The notes under the pieces: model-generated
Told to the model about the DNA's origin: nothing
What the model saw: only the letters and a program-made list of their open reading frames with translations
Databases searched by the model: none
Shown: positions 54,549-64,000 of the stretch, piece by piece
Layout: each line of letters opens with the position of its first letter
Position numbering within the stretch: the stretch's first letter is position 1
Assembly: GCA_036873755.1 (NCBI GenBank)
Contig: JAVTVY010019597.1
Coordinates: forward strand, 16,882-80,881
From: Hanleya hanleyi
Lineage: Eukaryota > Mollusca > Polyplacophora > Lepidopleurida > Hanleyidae
Direction of reading: 5' to 3'
Length of the DNA stretch: 64,000 bases
Position numbers and translations under genes: made by a program

Positions 54549-54982
54549 ATGTATACATCCATGCACTGATAGATACTATTATATGCCAAATATAGTCTAT
54601 ATGCTGATCGCTCAATTCAACTCTGTAAACACTGCTACCTAACATGAGGTTTGGTATTTCAATTTGTTTCGCTCTGAATAAACACCGTAATAAACATATC
54701 ACGAACGGCTCCCCAGTTTGGGTATGATGTAACTTTGGGGATAATAAACTATATGAACATTAATGAACTTGTTTTTTATTGATGAGGGCTTCAGTATGAC
54801 ACACTGCACGCCATATTTCGATGACATTGCCCAAGCACGTCTCAACGTACCCCCAAATTTCCTCTTTCTCTACTACTACCCGGCTTTGTATGCACAGCAT
54901 GACGCAATGGCTCATCTCGACCCTAAAACATCCGCCCAAGTACCCTTTTCCCACAACTCCCGGCCTGCACCTGTGACATCGT

Positions 54983-54991
54983 CTATAAAAC
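54983..54991 (+). promoter_or_regulatory. TATA box upstream of the 55037 ORF
   Basis: CTATAAAAC about 50 bp before the ATG at 55037, similar in spacing to the zinc-finger gene at 51724. Confidence 0.45.
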
Positions 54992-55036
54992 ACGTCTCTC
55001 TGAACTCTACACCCCCATTCCTACTGTTGCAGAGCC

Positions 55037-55570
55037 ATGACGGAGACCCATCCCTATGCGACTCGCATTCTACAGCATGCGACCGTGGTTAATTCACTCA
55101 CGGGTTACCGGGCAGTGGTTCGGTGTATGTTTGCAGATGCAAACGAAAACGAGGGGCGACGACAGATCCTGGAAGAGTTCACAGAAGCGATCGTCGACAG
55201 AGTCGACTCCGTGAATGGATGTGCTATCACCCACCACTACTGGGCTTTGACAGCCATCCTTGATGCCAGGGCTATGCAGCGCTCACGCCGGAACCAGCTT
55301 CACAATGGTCTTTGCCCTATTGACCCTGGCGCTGTGGCAATGACAGTCTGTCTTACAGCAACAGAAAAGAACGACTCTTCAGAGCCTCCATGTTTCCCGA
55401 AAGAGAGATGGCTAACTAAGCACAATGTTCACAAAGATGGGTCCCTTGATTGCCCAAACATGTCATTTCCCACGCCCAAAATGACATCTTTCGTTACTAC
55501 TGCCCAACTGCGCATGCGTAGCACGATGCGTCTACCAACAAACACCATGCCATTCGTCGTGTACATGTAG
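55037..55570 (+). CDS. TATA-preceded ORF of unknown function, 177 aa
   Basis: Starts MTETHPYATRILQHATVVN. The first about 90 residues have balanced, protein-like composition ('RRQILEEFTEAIVDRVDS'), while the rest runs into repeat-like sequence shared with the following array. It may be a small gene of the mobile cluster whose true end was lost. No domain recognised. Confidence 0.35.
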   Translation: MTETHPYATRILQHATVVNSLTGYRAVVRCMFADANENEGRRQILEEFTEAIVDRVDSVNGCAITHHYWALTAILDARAMQRSRRNQLHNGLCPIDPGAVAMTVCLTATEKNDSSEPPCFPKERWLTKHNVHKDGSLDCPNMSFPTPKMTSFVTTAQLRMRSTMRLPTNTMPFVVYM

Positions 55571-56210
55571 AGAGCTACAAGAGGACACCCCACACGGTGC
55601 ATCAGGAGGACGGATGGTCCATCTCAACCCCAAACACCTTCCTTCACACCCCCAAAATGACCGCTGTCGCTACCACTCGTACTGATGACGTCACCAGTGA
55701 CGTCACAGATGACGTGGACATCCCTCAAGTCGTGGTACGAGAGCTTCAACATGACATCTCACACGGTCCATTTGGACCACCGAAGGTCCCTCTGTACTCC
55801 AAACGCCTCCCTCACACTCCGTAAAATGCCCGCTTTCGCTGCTACTCCTACTGATGACGTCACCGATAACGTCACATATGACAGAGACATCTTTCAAGTC
55901 GTGGCCTATACCACGAGGGCTACAAGAAGGCACCTCGCACGACGCATTCGGTCCAAGAATGGTCCCTCTCTTCCCCAAAACACCCACTTTCGATACTACT
56001 CCTACTGATGACGTCACCAATGAAGTCATAGATGACATGGATATCCCTCAAATGGTGGTCTACACCACGAGGGCTACACTTTTGACACCTCACACCACGC
56101 ATTCGGACAAGGATGGTCCCTCAATCTCACAAATACACCCCACGCACCCCAAAATTCCCGCTTTCGCTACTACTTCATTTCAGTTCAATGAACACATCAA
56201 TCAAATTGTC
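55480..56210. repeat. About 155-bp tandem repeat rich in TGACGTCA, four to five units
   Basis: Units contain 'ccaaaatg.ccgctttcgctac.actcctactgatgacgtcacc' and 'gacatcc(c/t)tcaa.tcgtgg', with starts near 55480, 55650, 55830, 55970 and 56145. 'gatgacgtcacc' recurs with additional 'gtgacgtcacag' and 'aacgtcacat' half-variants, giving a dense run of CRE-like sites. ORFs through it follow the repeat. Confidence 0.75.
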
Positions 56211-56224
56211 CGAAAGTGCAGATG

Positions 56225-59200
56225 AATAATTTATAGCTGTGCATTTACTCGGATGGTATTGGTAGGATGAATATAACAGGAGGAAACTTTTTATTATATT
56301 GCGGGTTCAATGTATTCTTTGAGTTATCATTAAATCATCTATCTATACACTTTTCCCACACCCGGTAGGACCCACAACTTTCATCGGTATGGATTTAACA
56401 TCAATGGTTGGTATATGGGTTGTTTAATCTTTGTTTAGTTTAGGCCGCATCCCCGAGGGATTGTATGCATCTCTCTGTGAAGTCAACAATAGATGGATCG
56501 GTGAATCGGAATTTGGTAGAGTCTCGACTGGAATGATTGACTGGCATTGTATTGATTTCATATGCGTAAAACGTCCAAACGGGAGAGTGTCTTAGAGCAT
56601 ATCGTGCATGCATAAGCCATAGTAGGAGTAGCATATTTCAAAGAAAATATAGATAGCAATGCGTTATATCATAATTACTTACATGTAGCTTATATATAAT
56701 ATCTCCATCCCAGTGCCGTCATGCTAACACATCAAATTTGAATGTTACATACATGTATGCCGCCGCTGACCCTAATCTATTATCTCATTTCATGATAAGG
56801 AAATGCCAAATGTTTTCCGCACTCTTGGAGGCCGAGTATTCCGCCTTCATTTTACAAATGACGGTGTTTTTTGAATGTACACTTTTTGACGCTGTCTATC
56901 AAGTTTTGCTCTACAACTGATTGGTTTGGTGATACCGATGTTATCGTTGTCAGTTTAATCTCTTTTACATATAGATTATTAGTGGAATCATCGTTACCGA
57001 TGGTCCTGAGATGTATTATGGGAATTCAAGGTCGATCTAATGTCCTGAAGCTTTAACCTGGTCAACATATACTTTGGTCCATTTGATCAACATCACAAAC
57101 GCAATCTTATCTCCAGGTGCAGTCAACATAACAACGGTTTCGCACAAAGTAGCCCCCTTCATAACAACACAATTATTCTTCTTCCCCTTTTACTAAATGA
57201 AAAATTGAATTAAATTTTACCACATGAACATCACTATTTCTTCTAACGGGTGTATACGAATTGCTGGTTGGTCGCGACAACGGGTTATTACAGAGATAAC
57301 CGGACCCGGAATTGAATATTTCACGGCATAAATCCGTTACTTTGGTGAGGGGACGTCAAATGATGACCCCTTTATGGCGGTAAAATTGTCCAAACAGCTA
57401 GAAGGTCGGCGCTCTATTTCTAGCCATTTTAAATACCCGTTGAACTTTAATAATTAGACCAAGAAATCATTGTTTTCTCTGGATTGGGACCAAATTGGAA
57501 ACATTTTTTTCGTGCATTTTACAGATTTTGTTTTTCCAAAATAGTTACGAGAGGCTGAAGGAGGGTTGCACGAATTTTGTTTTCAACTCTGTAGCTCACT
57601 TGTCTCCTGAAATCATGTCACGATGATGCCCATTTAAAAAATATGTATTTACACAAGGATTGGGATATTATAATTTTATGTCCGAAGATAACAACCCATG
57701 TCTGTTTATCGGCACAAAATTAGATGTGGACTGCTCCACCCACCTCTTGGTAAAGCCACGGATATGGATCGGAGAGGTGATCCGTTCGACTGCTTCTCGA
57801 AGAATACAATATATTTTGTATATGTGCGTTGTGGTCATAAAAATACAAAATCGAGTAAACTCTCCTAATGTTCATCCTCCCAATAGCATCCAGGTAAATG
57901 TAAGACTATAAAGTATACATCTGCTCTGGTATAGCGGTTGTTATGAATGTGGTTATGCTAAATCATTCGCCCATTAGGTTGAAGTTTCATGTGATCAAAT
58001 ATTACGGACGGTTCTTTACAAATTATAATCACGTGATTAAACATGGCGGCTGGATACAAATTGTGATTGGTCGAATACGCTTTTACAATTGCACCATGAT
58101 TCCCGAACTGGTTTTAACAACTTCTTTGCTTACTCCTGGTCTTGCTCCTCGTTCTCCTGCCTGCTGTTGCCCGTTCTGATGGCCTCAATATTCCACTACG
58201 TGCACTGTCATGGGGTACATGACGTGAAGAAAGACGAATGTAATTTCTTTGCAATAAAATCCCCTAAGTAAACCGGTTGTAGTGGCACACTTTTCAGATC
58301 ATCTTTGGAAGCGTTTTGCATCTCTGATGTGCGATCAAACAACGAACCGTACAAGCCCTCCTATTACATTTATGAGGAACACATCTAAGTACGCGACCAA
58401 ACACAATATCATGATCAGATTACTGCTCGCCTCTCAGATAGCGCCTATTTGTAGCAAACACGAGACGTGATTAATTGCTGATGATGTTGTTTTATGTCCA
58501 TCTCCGCCAACTCTGTGATTTGACGACTGCCCGGGTAGGCCTGAGATTGGGCGTCGGATGATTGCAATTTCGACATCGTGAACTATCCCTATGTGGACAG
58601 TAATATACCAGAGTGACGTGCATGTGACGTATACATATCTCGCCTAGTAGCATTTGGTAGATCCTGTGTTAAATGTGACGATTGTAATCAACGTCACAAA
58701 AAGTTATTGCAGAAACTCATAAAATGAGGCTATACCACTGAAAGTTTCTCAAATTTGGTGATACATATCGCATGCTTATAGCATAATACATACAGGCATG
58801 TCTTGCTCTCATCATTGAAATGTGTTGACCGCTTCCCTCTTGCAGGAAACTAGCCTAGTTTTATGTATGCTTTGGTTTGTTCTTTTAATTTGATTCTTAT
58901 GCTATTATATCAATTAGGTCTTTGAATTATGGACGCGGAAATTCTTTGATGAACGATGACTGAATATTGAATGACGGACTAGATGCATGTACTGGCCATT
59001 CCCCCACCGCATTTCGTTTCCTCGCCCCCGTCTCTTACTTGAAAACTTTTCTTATTCTTTGGACTAGGCTGCTGAAAATGCTGCCAATACATTTTAAGGT
59101 CGATCTCTATCAGAAAATGTTTAAGAATATCAAGATGGCCGCACGGGTGACGTCACAGGTCGTCATATACTAAACATGAATATTTTTGTCGATTTTTCGG

Positions 59201-59480
59201 TCAGATTTCTGAATATTTGATTTATACTACTTTCTCTGAAAACAAGCTCAGTAAATTTGGAAATAATTATATCATGTGAAATAAAATCATTTTGGAAACT
59301 TTTATTTCTAAGAAGGCTAAACTTTTGAAGAAAAACGACGGAGACGTTACTTTTCAGACACATTGACATGTGCGCCAATCCTGGTAGGATTAACTCACGT
59401 TCGCCGCTGTGAAATGTGTAAATCCGTATTTCTATTAACGTAAATTAATTCAGCATCATAATACCTATTTCTTTCTCTAA
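56225..59480. other. Presumed sulfotransferase intron, no recognised exon
   Basis: AT-rich DNA without a credible exon. 'aagatggccgcacgggtgacgtcaca' near 59130-59160 with 'tttttgtcgatttttcggtcag' after it is a partial copy of the TGACGTCA MITE family. Confidence 0.4.
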
Positions 59481-59481
59481 G

Positions 59482-59585
59482 TCAATTATGGATGTTGGTT
59501 TGAGCATATACTCTCCTGGAACAACTTCTTCAAGGAACACCCAGATATTCCCGTCTTGACAATCCACTACAAGGATATGAAAAAG
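59482..59585 (+). CDS. Sulfotransferase internal exon (partial gene)
   Basis: Bounded by acceptor 'tttctctaag' and donor 'gtaaac', the 104 bp encode 'NYGCWFEHILSW ... HPDIPVLTIHYKDMKK'. This matches the region of cytosolic sulfotransferases upstream of the 'YEDMKxD' segment. It lies on the same strand as the exon at 51303-51501 and about 8 kb downstream, so both probably belong to one gene. The exons encoding the PAPS 3'-phosphate-binding serine/arginine region between them, and the C-terminus, were not located. Confidence 0.75.
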
Positions 59586-60269
59586 GTAAACTTTTCAATA
59601 TTTTCATTGGTATTTTGCTTTTGATAACTACCACCTTCCTCTAACCCTTCCGCCACGAAGACAGTTAACTTCTGAGAGATTGTGTTTGCTGATTGAAGTT
59701 AAGAAAATCTCCCAACAAACGTGGAGAATTGCACAACACAGTTACGCGATTTCATCCTAAATTAAATATAACTATTCGGCCATTTTACAACACCTGCTTC
59801 ACATAAATAGATATATGAATAAGTTGCATTTATGGTCAGCCCAATGTTGACATGACCCGTTTCATTTCTAACGCAAAATAGGGCATGCCTTAGAATACAG
59901 GACAAGATACTAACTCACGCATGTTTATACATGTAGGTTATTGTGTTATGCTTGAGGCTATCAATGGACCAGAGCAGTGCAGAGCATCGCTCAAGACTGC
60001 CTACCACGAGCGGGCTTTTACATGCAGGTTCACTCATGCGCAACCGACCGGAATGGCGGCATTTTGAACCCAACGGAAATACAAATTTCTCACGATTGCT
60101 CTAAATTAAATTTCAAAAGCTGGTACATTGCAGCGGTCTTATTGTTATTCAGTTAAAACTTCGGATTTTTTTTCAAGAGTATGTACCATTAAATCCGTAA
60201 TTTGATCAGCAGAGTGATTTAGGATCGGATCCAGGGAAAAAGTGGATAGCCATACCCATGCCCACATTT

Positions 60270-61690
60270 GGTTTTTACCCCTCCGGCAAATTTTGCTCGA
60301 AGGGTATTGTCGTCGTCAGCGTCGTCTGTCCGTCCGTCTGTCTGTCCATTTTCTTGTGAGCACGATATCTCAAGAATAATTATTACCAGGCATTGTGAAT
60401 TCATACCACATATGTATCGGGTGAAGAGTCAGAAGCCTATTAAAATTGACTGACCTTGACCTATTTTATCACGATCAAATTCTAGTAGTTGCTATATCTT
60501 TTGAAGGATTAAAGCTAGGGTCTCCAAATTCCTATTATATATGCAACTCGTGATTGACTAGAAGCCTATCCCAGTTGACTGACCTTGACCTATTTTTTAT
60601 AGGTCATATACTGTTATTATGATATAGCATGAAGAAATAAAGCTAAGCTTTCCAAATTAATACTCTGTATACAGCTGGCGAAGGTCCAGAGGTGTACTGA
60701 AGATGACTGACCTTGACCTAATTTATCAAGGTCAAATTATAGTATTTGATATATTTTTTGAGGGACTGAACCTAGGGTCTTCAAATTTATATTACTTATG
60801 CAACTGGTAATTGACTAGAAGCCTATCCCAGTTGACTGACCTTGACCTATTTTTTCAAAGTCAAATAATGTTTGTTATGGTCTAACAAAAAGAAACGTAT
60901 CAAGGCTTTCCAAATTATTACTATGTATACATCTGGCGAAGGTCCAGAGGTGCACTGAAGATGACTGACCTTGACCTATTTATCAAGGTCAAATTTTAAT
61001 ATTTGCTATATTTTTTGAAGGATTGAAGCTAGGGTCTCCATATTCATATTACTTGTGATTGACTAGAAGCCTATTCCAGCTGACTGACCTTGACCTATTT
61101 TTTCAAGGCCATATATTGTTTATTATGGTCTAAAATGAAATATATAGCTAGGCTTTCCAAATTAATACTATGTGTACATCTGGTGATGCTCCAAAGGTGT
61201 GCTGAAGATGACTGACCTTGATCTATTTTATCTTTGACCTATTTTATCTCGGTCAGATTCTATTTAGTACAATATTCCATGAAAGATTATATCTACATTG
61301 TCCAAATTTATACCACTTATGGCTGGACCTGAAGTTTATTGAAAAATATCACTGACCTTGACCTATTTTTAAAAGGTCAAATTCTATACGTTAAGTCTAA
61401 GATCTCCAAATTCATGTTCCCGATGCAATTAAATTAGAATTGACTTGAAAAACTTTGAAGATGACTGACCTTGATCTATATTTTCAATATAAAATATATA
61501 TTTAGAGCTAAGAATTCGGTCATGCTCTACCAGAATCTCAGGACTTGACAATCGCTGAACTACAGTCAACCCTACTAGATCACATTTTTGTTAATCTAGT
61601 TCTAAAAATACACTGATGATATAAAACATTGGATGATTGCTGGGTCTAGACAATACCTGATATCCGAAGGGTATCGAAGCCCAATGGGCT
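60270..61690. repeat. TGACCTTGACC (AGGTCA direct repeat) satellite, nine units
   Basis: 'ctgaccttgacctattt' or close variants recur near 60449, 60579, 60702, 60835, 60962, 61081, 61212, 61350 and 61462 at about 110-140-bp intervals, with 'gaaggattgaagctagggtctccaaatt' and 'gactagaagcctatcccagt' between. The left border has 'ttgctcgaagggtattgtcgtcgtc' and a 'gtccgtctgtctgtcc' run; the right border has 'atccgaagggtatcgaagccc'. Each core reads AGGTCAAGGTCA on the minus strand, two nuclear-receptor half-sites without a spacer. This style of dispersed repeat is familiar from bivalve genomes. Confidence 0.85.
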
Positions 61691-62449
61691 ATTTTTCTAT
61701 GCTGTAAGTGTATCATCGGCATGCAGGATTGACCATATATAATCAGTGCAGAACCTCGTGGTATACATGTGTAATTTTTTATACAGTTTACAACCGTCGT
61801 GATATGACTGAAACAAGGTTGAAAACCACGTTAAACCCTGCTCCTCACTCATTCACCCTACAGTTTACATCATCTCCTATGGATATACAATGCACGCCAT
61901 ATTCTAAAGAGCTAAATATGTGAAAAGTTTAATCTTCCGAGGTACATGTACGTCAACTACAAGTATCAAATGCTACATTCAGCACATCCCATAACTCGAT
62001 AACAACATGAGGTAGAGATACAATTTAAAAGTCCATTTGTACCTCAGATATACTCAGGAGAATGACATAGAACTATTTTGGACTGGGATTCAGTGGGTGG
62101 AGTTGGCCACAGTCACACTATGTTTTTCTATGTTATAATTTTCGGATAGAGCATACAAAATGCGTGCCAAAATTGAAATGGAACACATGCACATGTATGT
62201 TGAGGGGTATGTATAAATACGAGCATCAGAACATGCATTCAATGTAAAGCCGTCGTCCACATTGTGTTTTCCAATACGTGGTTTACCTTGAATTGAATTA
62301 CTCTAAACAATATAAAAGCTACACTACAAATAAAATGATCCATGTGTGCAACAAAAAAAAAGGGAATTAGAGACGGCAAAATAATGCAGCCATATAGATC
62401 CAATATATAAGGTGGCTTGTCATCGGCTCGTTTGTACCGGTATGGCTCA

Positions 62450-63010
62450 CCTATGGCTAATCTGACTTCTCAAGCAACCTTGACTGCGGATCAAATCGTG
62501 TGCAAAACTGGATCAATAATCCATAACTAATCGACAGGACAAAGAAGAACTTGTGGCTCATATCTGTTGCATCAGTGGATCAGACAGCTGGAATGGAGGA
62601 AGCACTTTTGGATCACTGTTGACCTGTTGAGCCATGAGATAAATATTTAACTGATCCACTCAAATGCCAAGTTTGGATCAACAGCATTCAACGGAAATAT
62701 ATTTGGAATGCTGATGGATCAGTGATCCATTCCCATAGGAACTGGTCAAACGTGTGATCCACTACTGAAACATTTGTGTATCACTTGCTGGATCAGTGAG
62801 ACACTAGTGATACACCTGCGTATCAAAAGCTGGATCAATGAGCCATCAGACAAATACATATGGATCATTGATCCAATGCAGTTTCACTTGGATGAATCAA
62901 TGATCCATACGTGACTTAACAGCATGCCACATTCGACTCTATGATCCATAGATGATGATTCACTGGTGGCTCAACGATCCACATCTAACACAGTGGTGCA
63001 TCAGTTTTGG
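62450..63010. repeat. GATC-rich minisatellite with TGGATCA/TGATCCA palindromes
   Basis: More than 20 GATC sites in about 560 bp, mostly as 'tggatca' or 'tgatcca' and in places as 'ggatcattgatcca' or 'ctgatggatcagtgatcca'. Spacing is irregular, about 15-40 bp. No ORF. Confidence 0.75.
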
Positions 63011-63039
63011 CTAAAAATGACATACTCCAGTTGCTGCTG

Positions 63040-63260
63040 CATTACTTAACCTGCTATATTAACACAGGGGTCAAAATAATTCAGAATTTTGACTTGTCGA
63101 AAGGGCAAGTGACTCAGTATGTTGCCCATAGCAGTTTTAACTTGCCCCTTATGCTCCTTGTATGTGGGAAAGTGAGAAAAACTTAGTTGTCCCTGGACAA
63201 TTGAAATTGTAAAGTCACTTGCCCGCACCAATTTTAGGTTGTCCCAGGCAGGCGGACAGG
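63040..63260. repeat. Possible dispersed repeat or gene fragment
   Basis: A compact segment with 'ttgacttgtcgaaagggcaagtgac' and its loose inverse 'aaagtcacttgcccgcacca' about 100 bp apart. The minus-strand ORF (63046-63231) has no recognised domain. Confidence 0.3.
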
Positions 63261-63399
63261 CATTATTTCGACTCCTGTTACATGTATAACGTATTTAATA
63301 ACGAAGAAGCAGTGAACTATCATCCAACATTTTTATTTTTCCTGACCAATTACCATGTCAATATGTGATATGTGACCAGCATCCCAAAAAGAAGAGGAA

Positions 63400-64000
63400 T
63401 ATCATTATGCATGATTTTATAATTTGATTATAAGCAGTGGCTGCTTGAAACTATAACTTCTCATTTAAACAAATCACATGTAAATGAACAAAACTAAAAC
63501 ATACAAAGGTAAACTTTCACGGCCCAAGTCAACCTTGCCGCCCCAAAACAAACTTCCATGCATGTCATTGGGCACTACCTTTTCTGATGTAAACATCTGA
63601 GAAGGGCAGCCAATGTTATGCATTGCATCATGGGTTGTTTTGGGGCGGCACGGTTTACTTGGGCCACTTTCACTGAAAACAGAGAAATAATATATTTTCT
63701 CACCATACATGTCTATAAATATTATAGAGTGTAGATATAGGAAGATACATGTAATTTTGATTTGTGACAAATTTTATAAGCTTACTTGTTACTGTAATGT
63801 TAAATAGGGCTCTTTTACATCTTTTAGCTTCAAAATGACATTTTATGTTCTAAAGGGCAATACAATTTTACAAGTCAATCTGAAAATAGTGTAGTGCCTG
63901 GTGTAGGACAGTGTGAAATAGGCATATTTTTTTATAATTTGATTGTAAACAGTGGCTGCATGAAACTATTACTTTCACAAACAAATTACATTTAAATGAT
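63400..64000. repeat. Direct repeat of about 75 bp bracketing the hairpin
   Basis: 'tttataatttgattataagcagtggctgc' with 'ttgaaactataactt' and 'aaacaaatcacatgtaaatga' near 63413-63486 reappears near 63933-64000 with few changes. The two copies flank about 450 bp that includes the hairpin at 63521-63665. Confidence 0.65.
63521..63665. repeat. Hairpin element with about 31-bp inverted arms
   Basis: 'ggcccaagtcaaccttgccg...ccccaaaacaa' at 63521-63551 is the near-perfect inverse of 63635-63665, with an 83-bp loop. This fits a small MITE. Confidence 0.65.

Larger units (their letters stand above)
51600..56225 (+). mobile_element. Decayed Polinton-associated gene cluster between sulfotransferase exons
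   Basis: Two tandem zinc-finger/'QQRPN' genes, a third TATA-preceded ORF and a CRE-rich tandem array lie in one orientation between the two sulfotransferase exons. The protein family shared with 48317-48813 links it to the Polinton remnant. No terminal repeats were identified, so the borders are approximate. Confidence 0.5.

Noticed and set aside
63046..63231. 61-aa minus-strand ORF resembling an exon
   Set aside because: No splice-bounded support and the segment looks like a dispersed repeat.

Overview
This is eukaryotic, animal-type DNA: AT-rich, intron-bearing, gene-poor and crowded with transposons and tandem repeats. Repeats rich in GTACATGTAC, arrays of TGACCTTGACC flanked by a gtcgtc/gtccgtctgtctgtcc block, and a SINE with a tRNA head suggest a lophotrochozoan, most likely a bivalve mollusc. 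That species guess is an inference from repeat style, not from a marker gene. Only three host loci are convincing. They are an intronless rhodopsin-family GPCR (18330-19343, minus), two widely spaced exons of a cytosolic sulfotransferase (51303-51501 and 59482-59585, plus), and a three-exon coiled-coil gene of unknown function (41715-43724, plus).

Layout. 1-3900: four blocks of 150-180 bp tandem repeats. 3900-7790: intergenic, with one candidate exon and an inverted-repeat MITE. 7797-14505: a complete minus-strand Ty3/gypsy-type LTR retrotransposon with 1035-bp LTRs that read as identical, a 5-bp target duplication and one intact 1465-aa Gag-Pol ORF. Its integrase lies before the reverse transcriptase, the Gmr1-clade order. 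14.5-21 kb: mostly intergenic plus the GPCR. 21.4-22.9 kb and 45.1-46.3 kb: two oppositely oriented arrays of a near-perfect palindrome centred on GAGGAAATTTCCTC. 24.4-26.2 kb: two satellite-like arrays. 27.6-38.5 kb: a 1.2-1.3 kb tandem repeat interrupted by the most remarkable object here. 38.5-45 kb: a hairpin minisatellite, the coiled-coil gene, a SINE and a MITE. 46.4-50.0 kb: decayed Maverick/Polinton genes on the minus strand. 51.6-56.2 kb: related decayed genes on the plus strand, lying between the two sulfotransferase exons. 60-64 kb: nuclear-receptor-half-site satellite, GATC-rich minisatellite and small hairpins.

The centrepiece is a 7864-bp element at 29057-36920 that is almost entirely one palindrome: arms of 3487 and 4210 bp around a 167-bp unique loop. 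Its ends start AGTAGTAAAG, it is flanked by a 6-bp target duplication (tctggc/cctggc), and two uninterrupted copies of the target site survive in neighbouring host repeats. Each arm carries the same two convergent genes. One is a three-exon gene for a 78-aa protein with ten cysteines in its C-terminal part. The other encodes a C2HC finger, a long Asp-rich tract and a conserved C-terminal domain. Each arm has its own C-to-T nonsense changes, so no arm is wholly intact, but between them the reading frames are still visible. Terminal sequence AG, long inverted repeats and a 6-bp duplication are Polinton/Maverick hallmarks. The whole-element symmetry resembles the symmetric (panhandle-type) recombinants of protein-primed linear DNA genomes. 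I found no polymerase, integrase or capsid gene in it, so it would depend on helper functions, perhaps from elements like the broken one at 46-50 kb. Its promoter-end region holds clusters of TGACGTCA, AACCGGTT and AGGTCA motifs.
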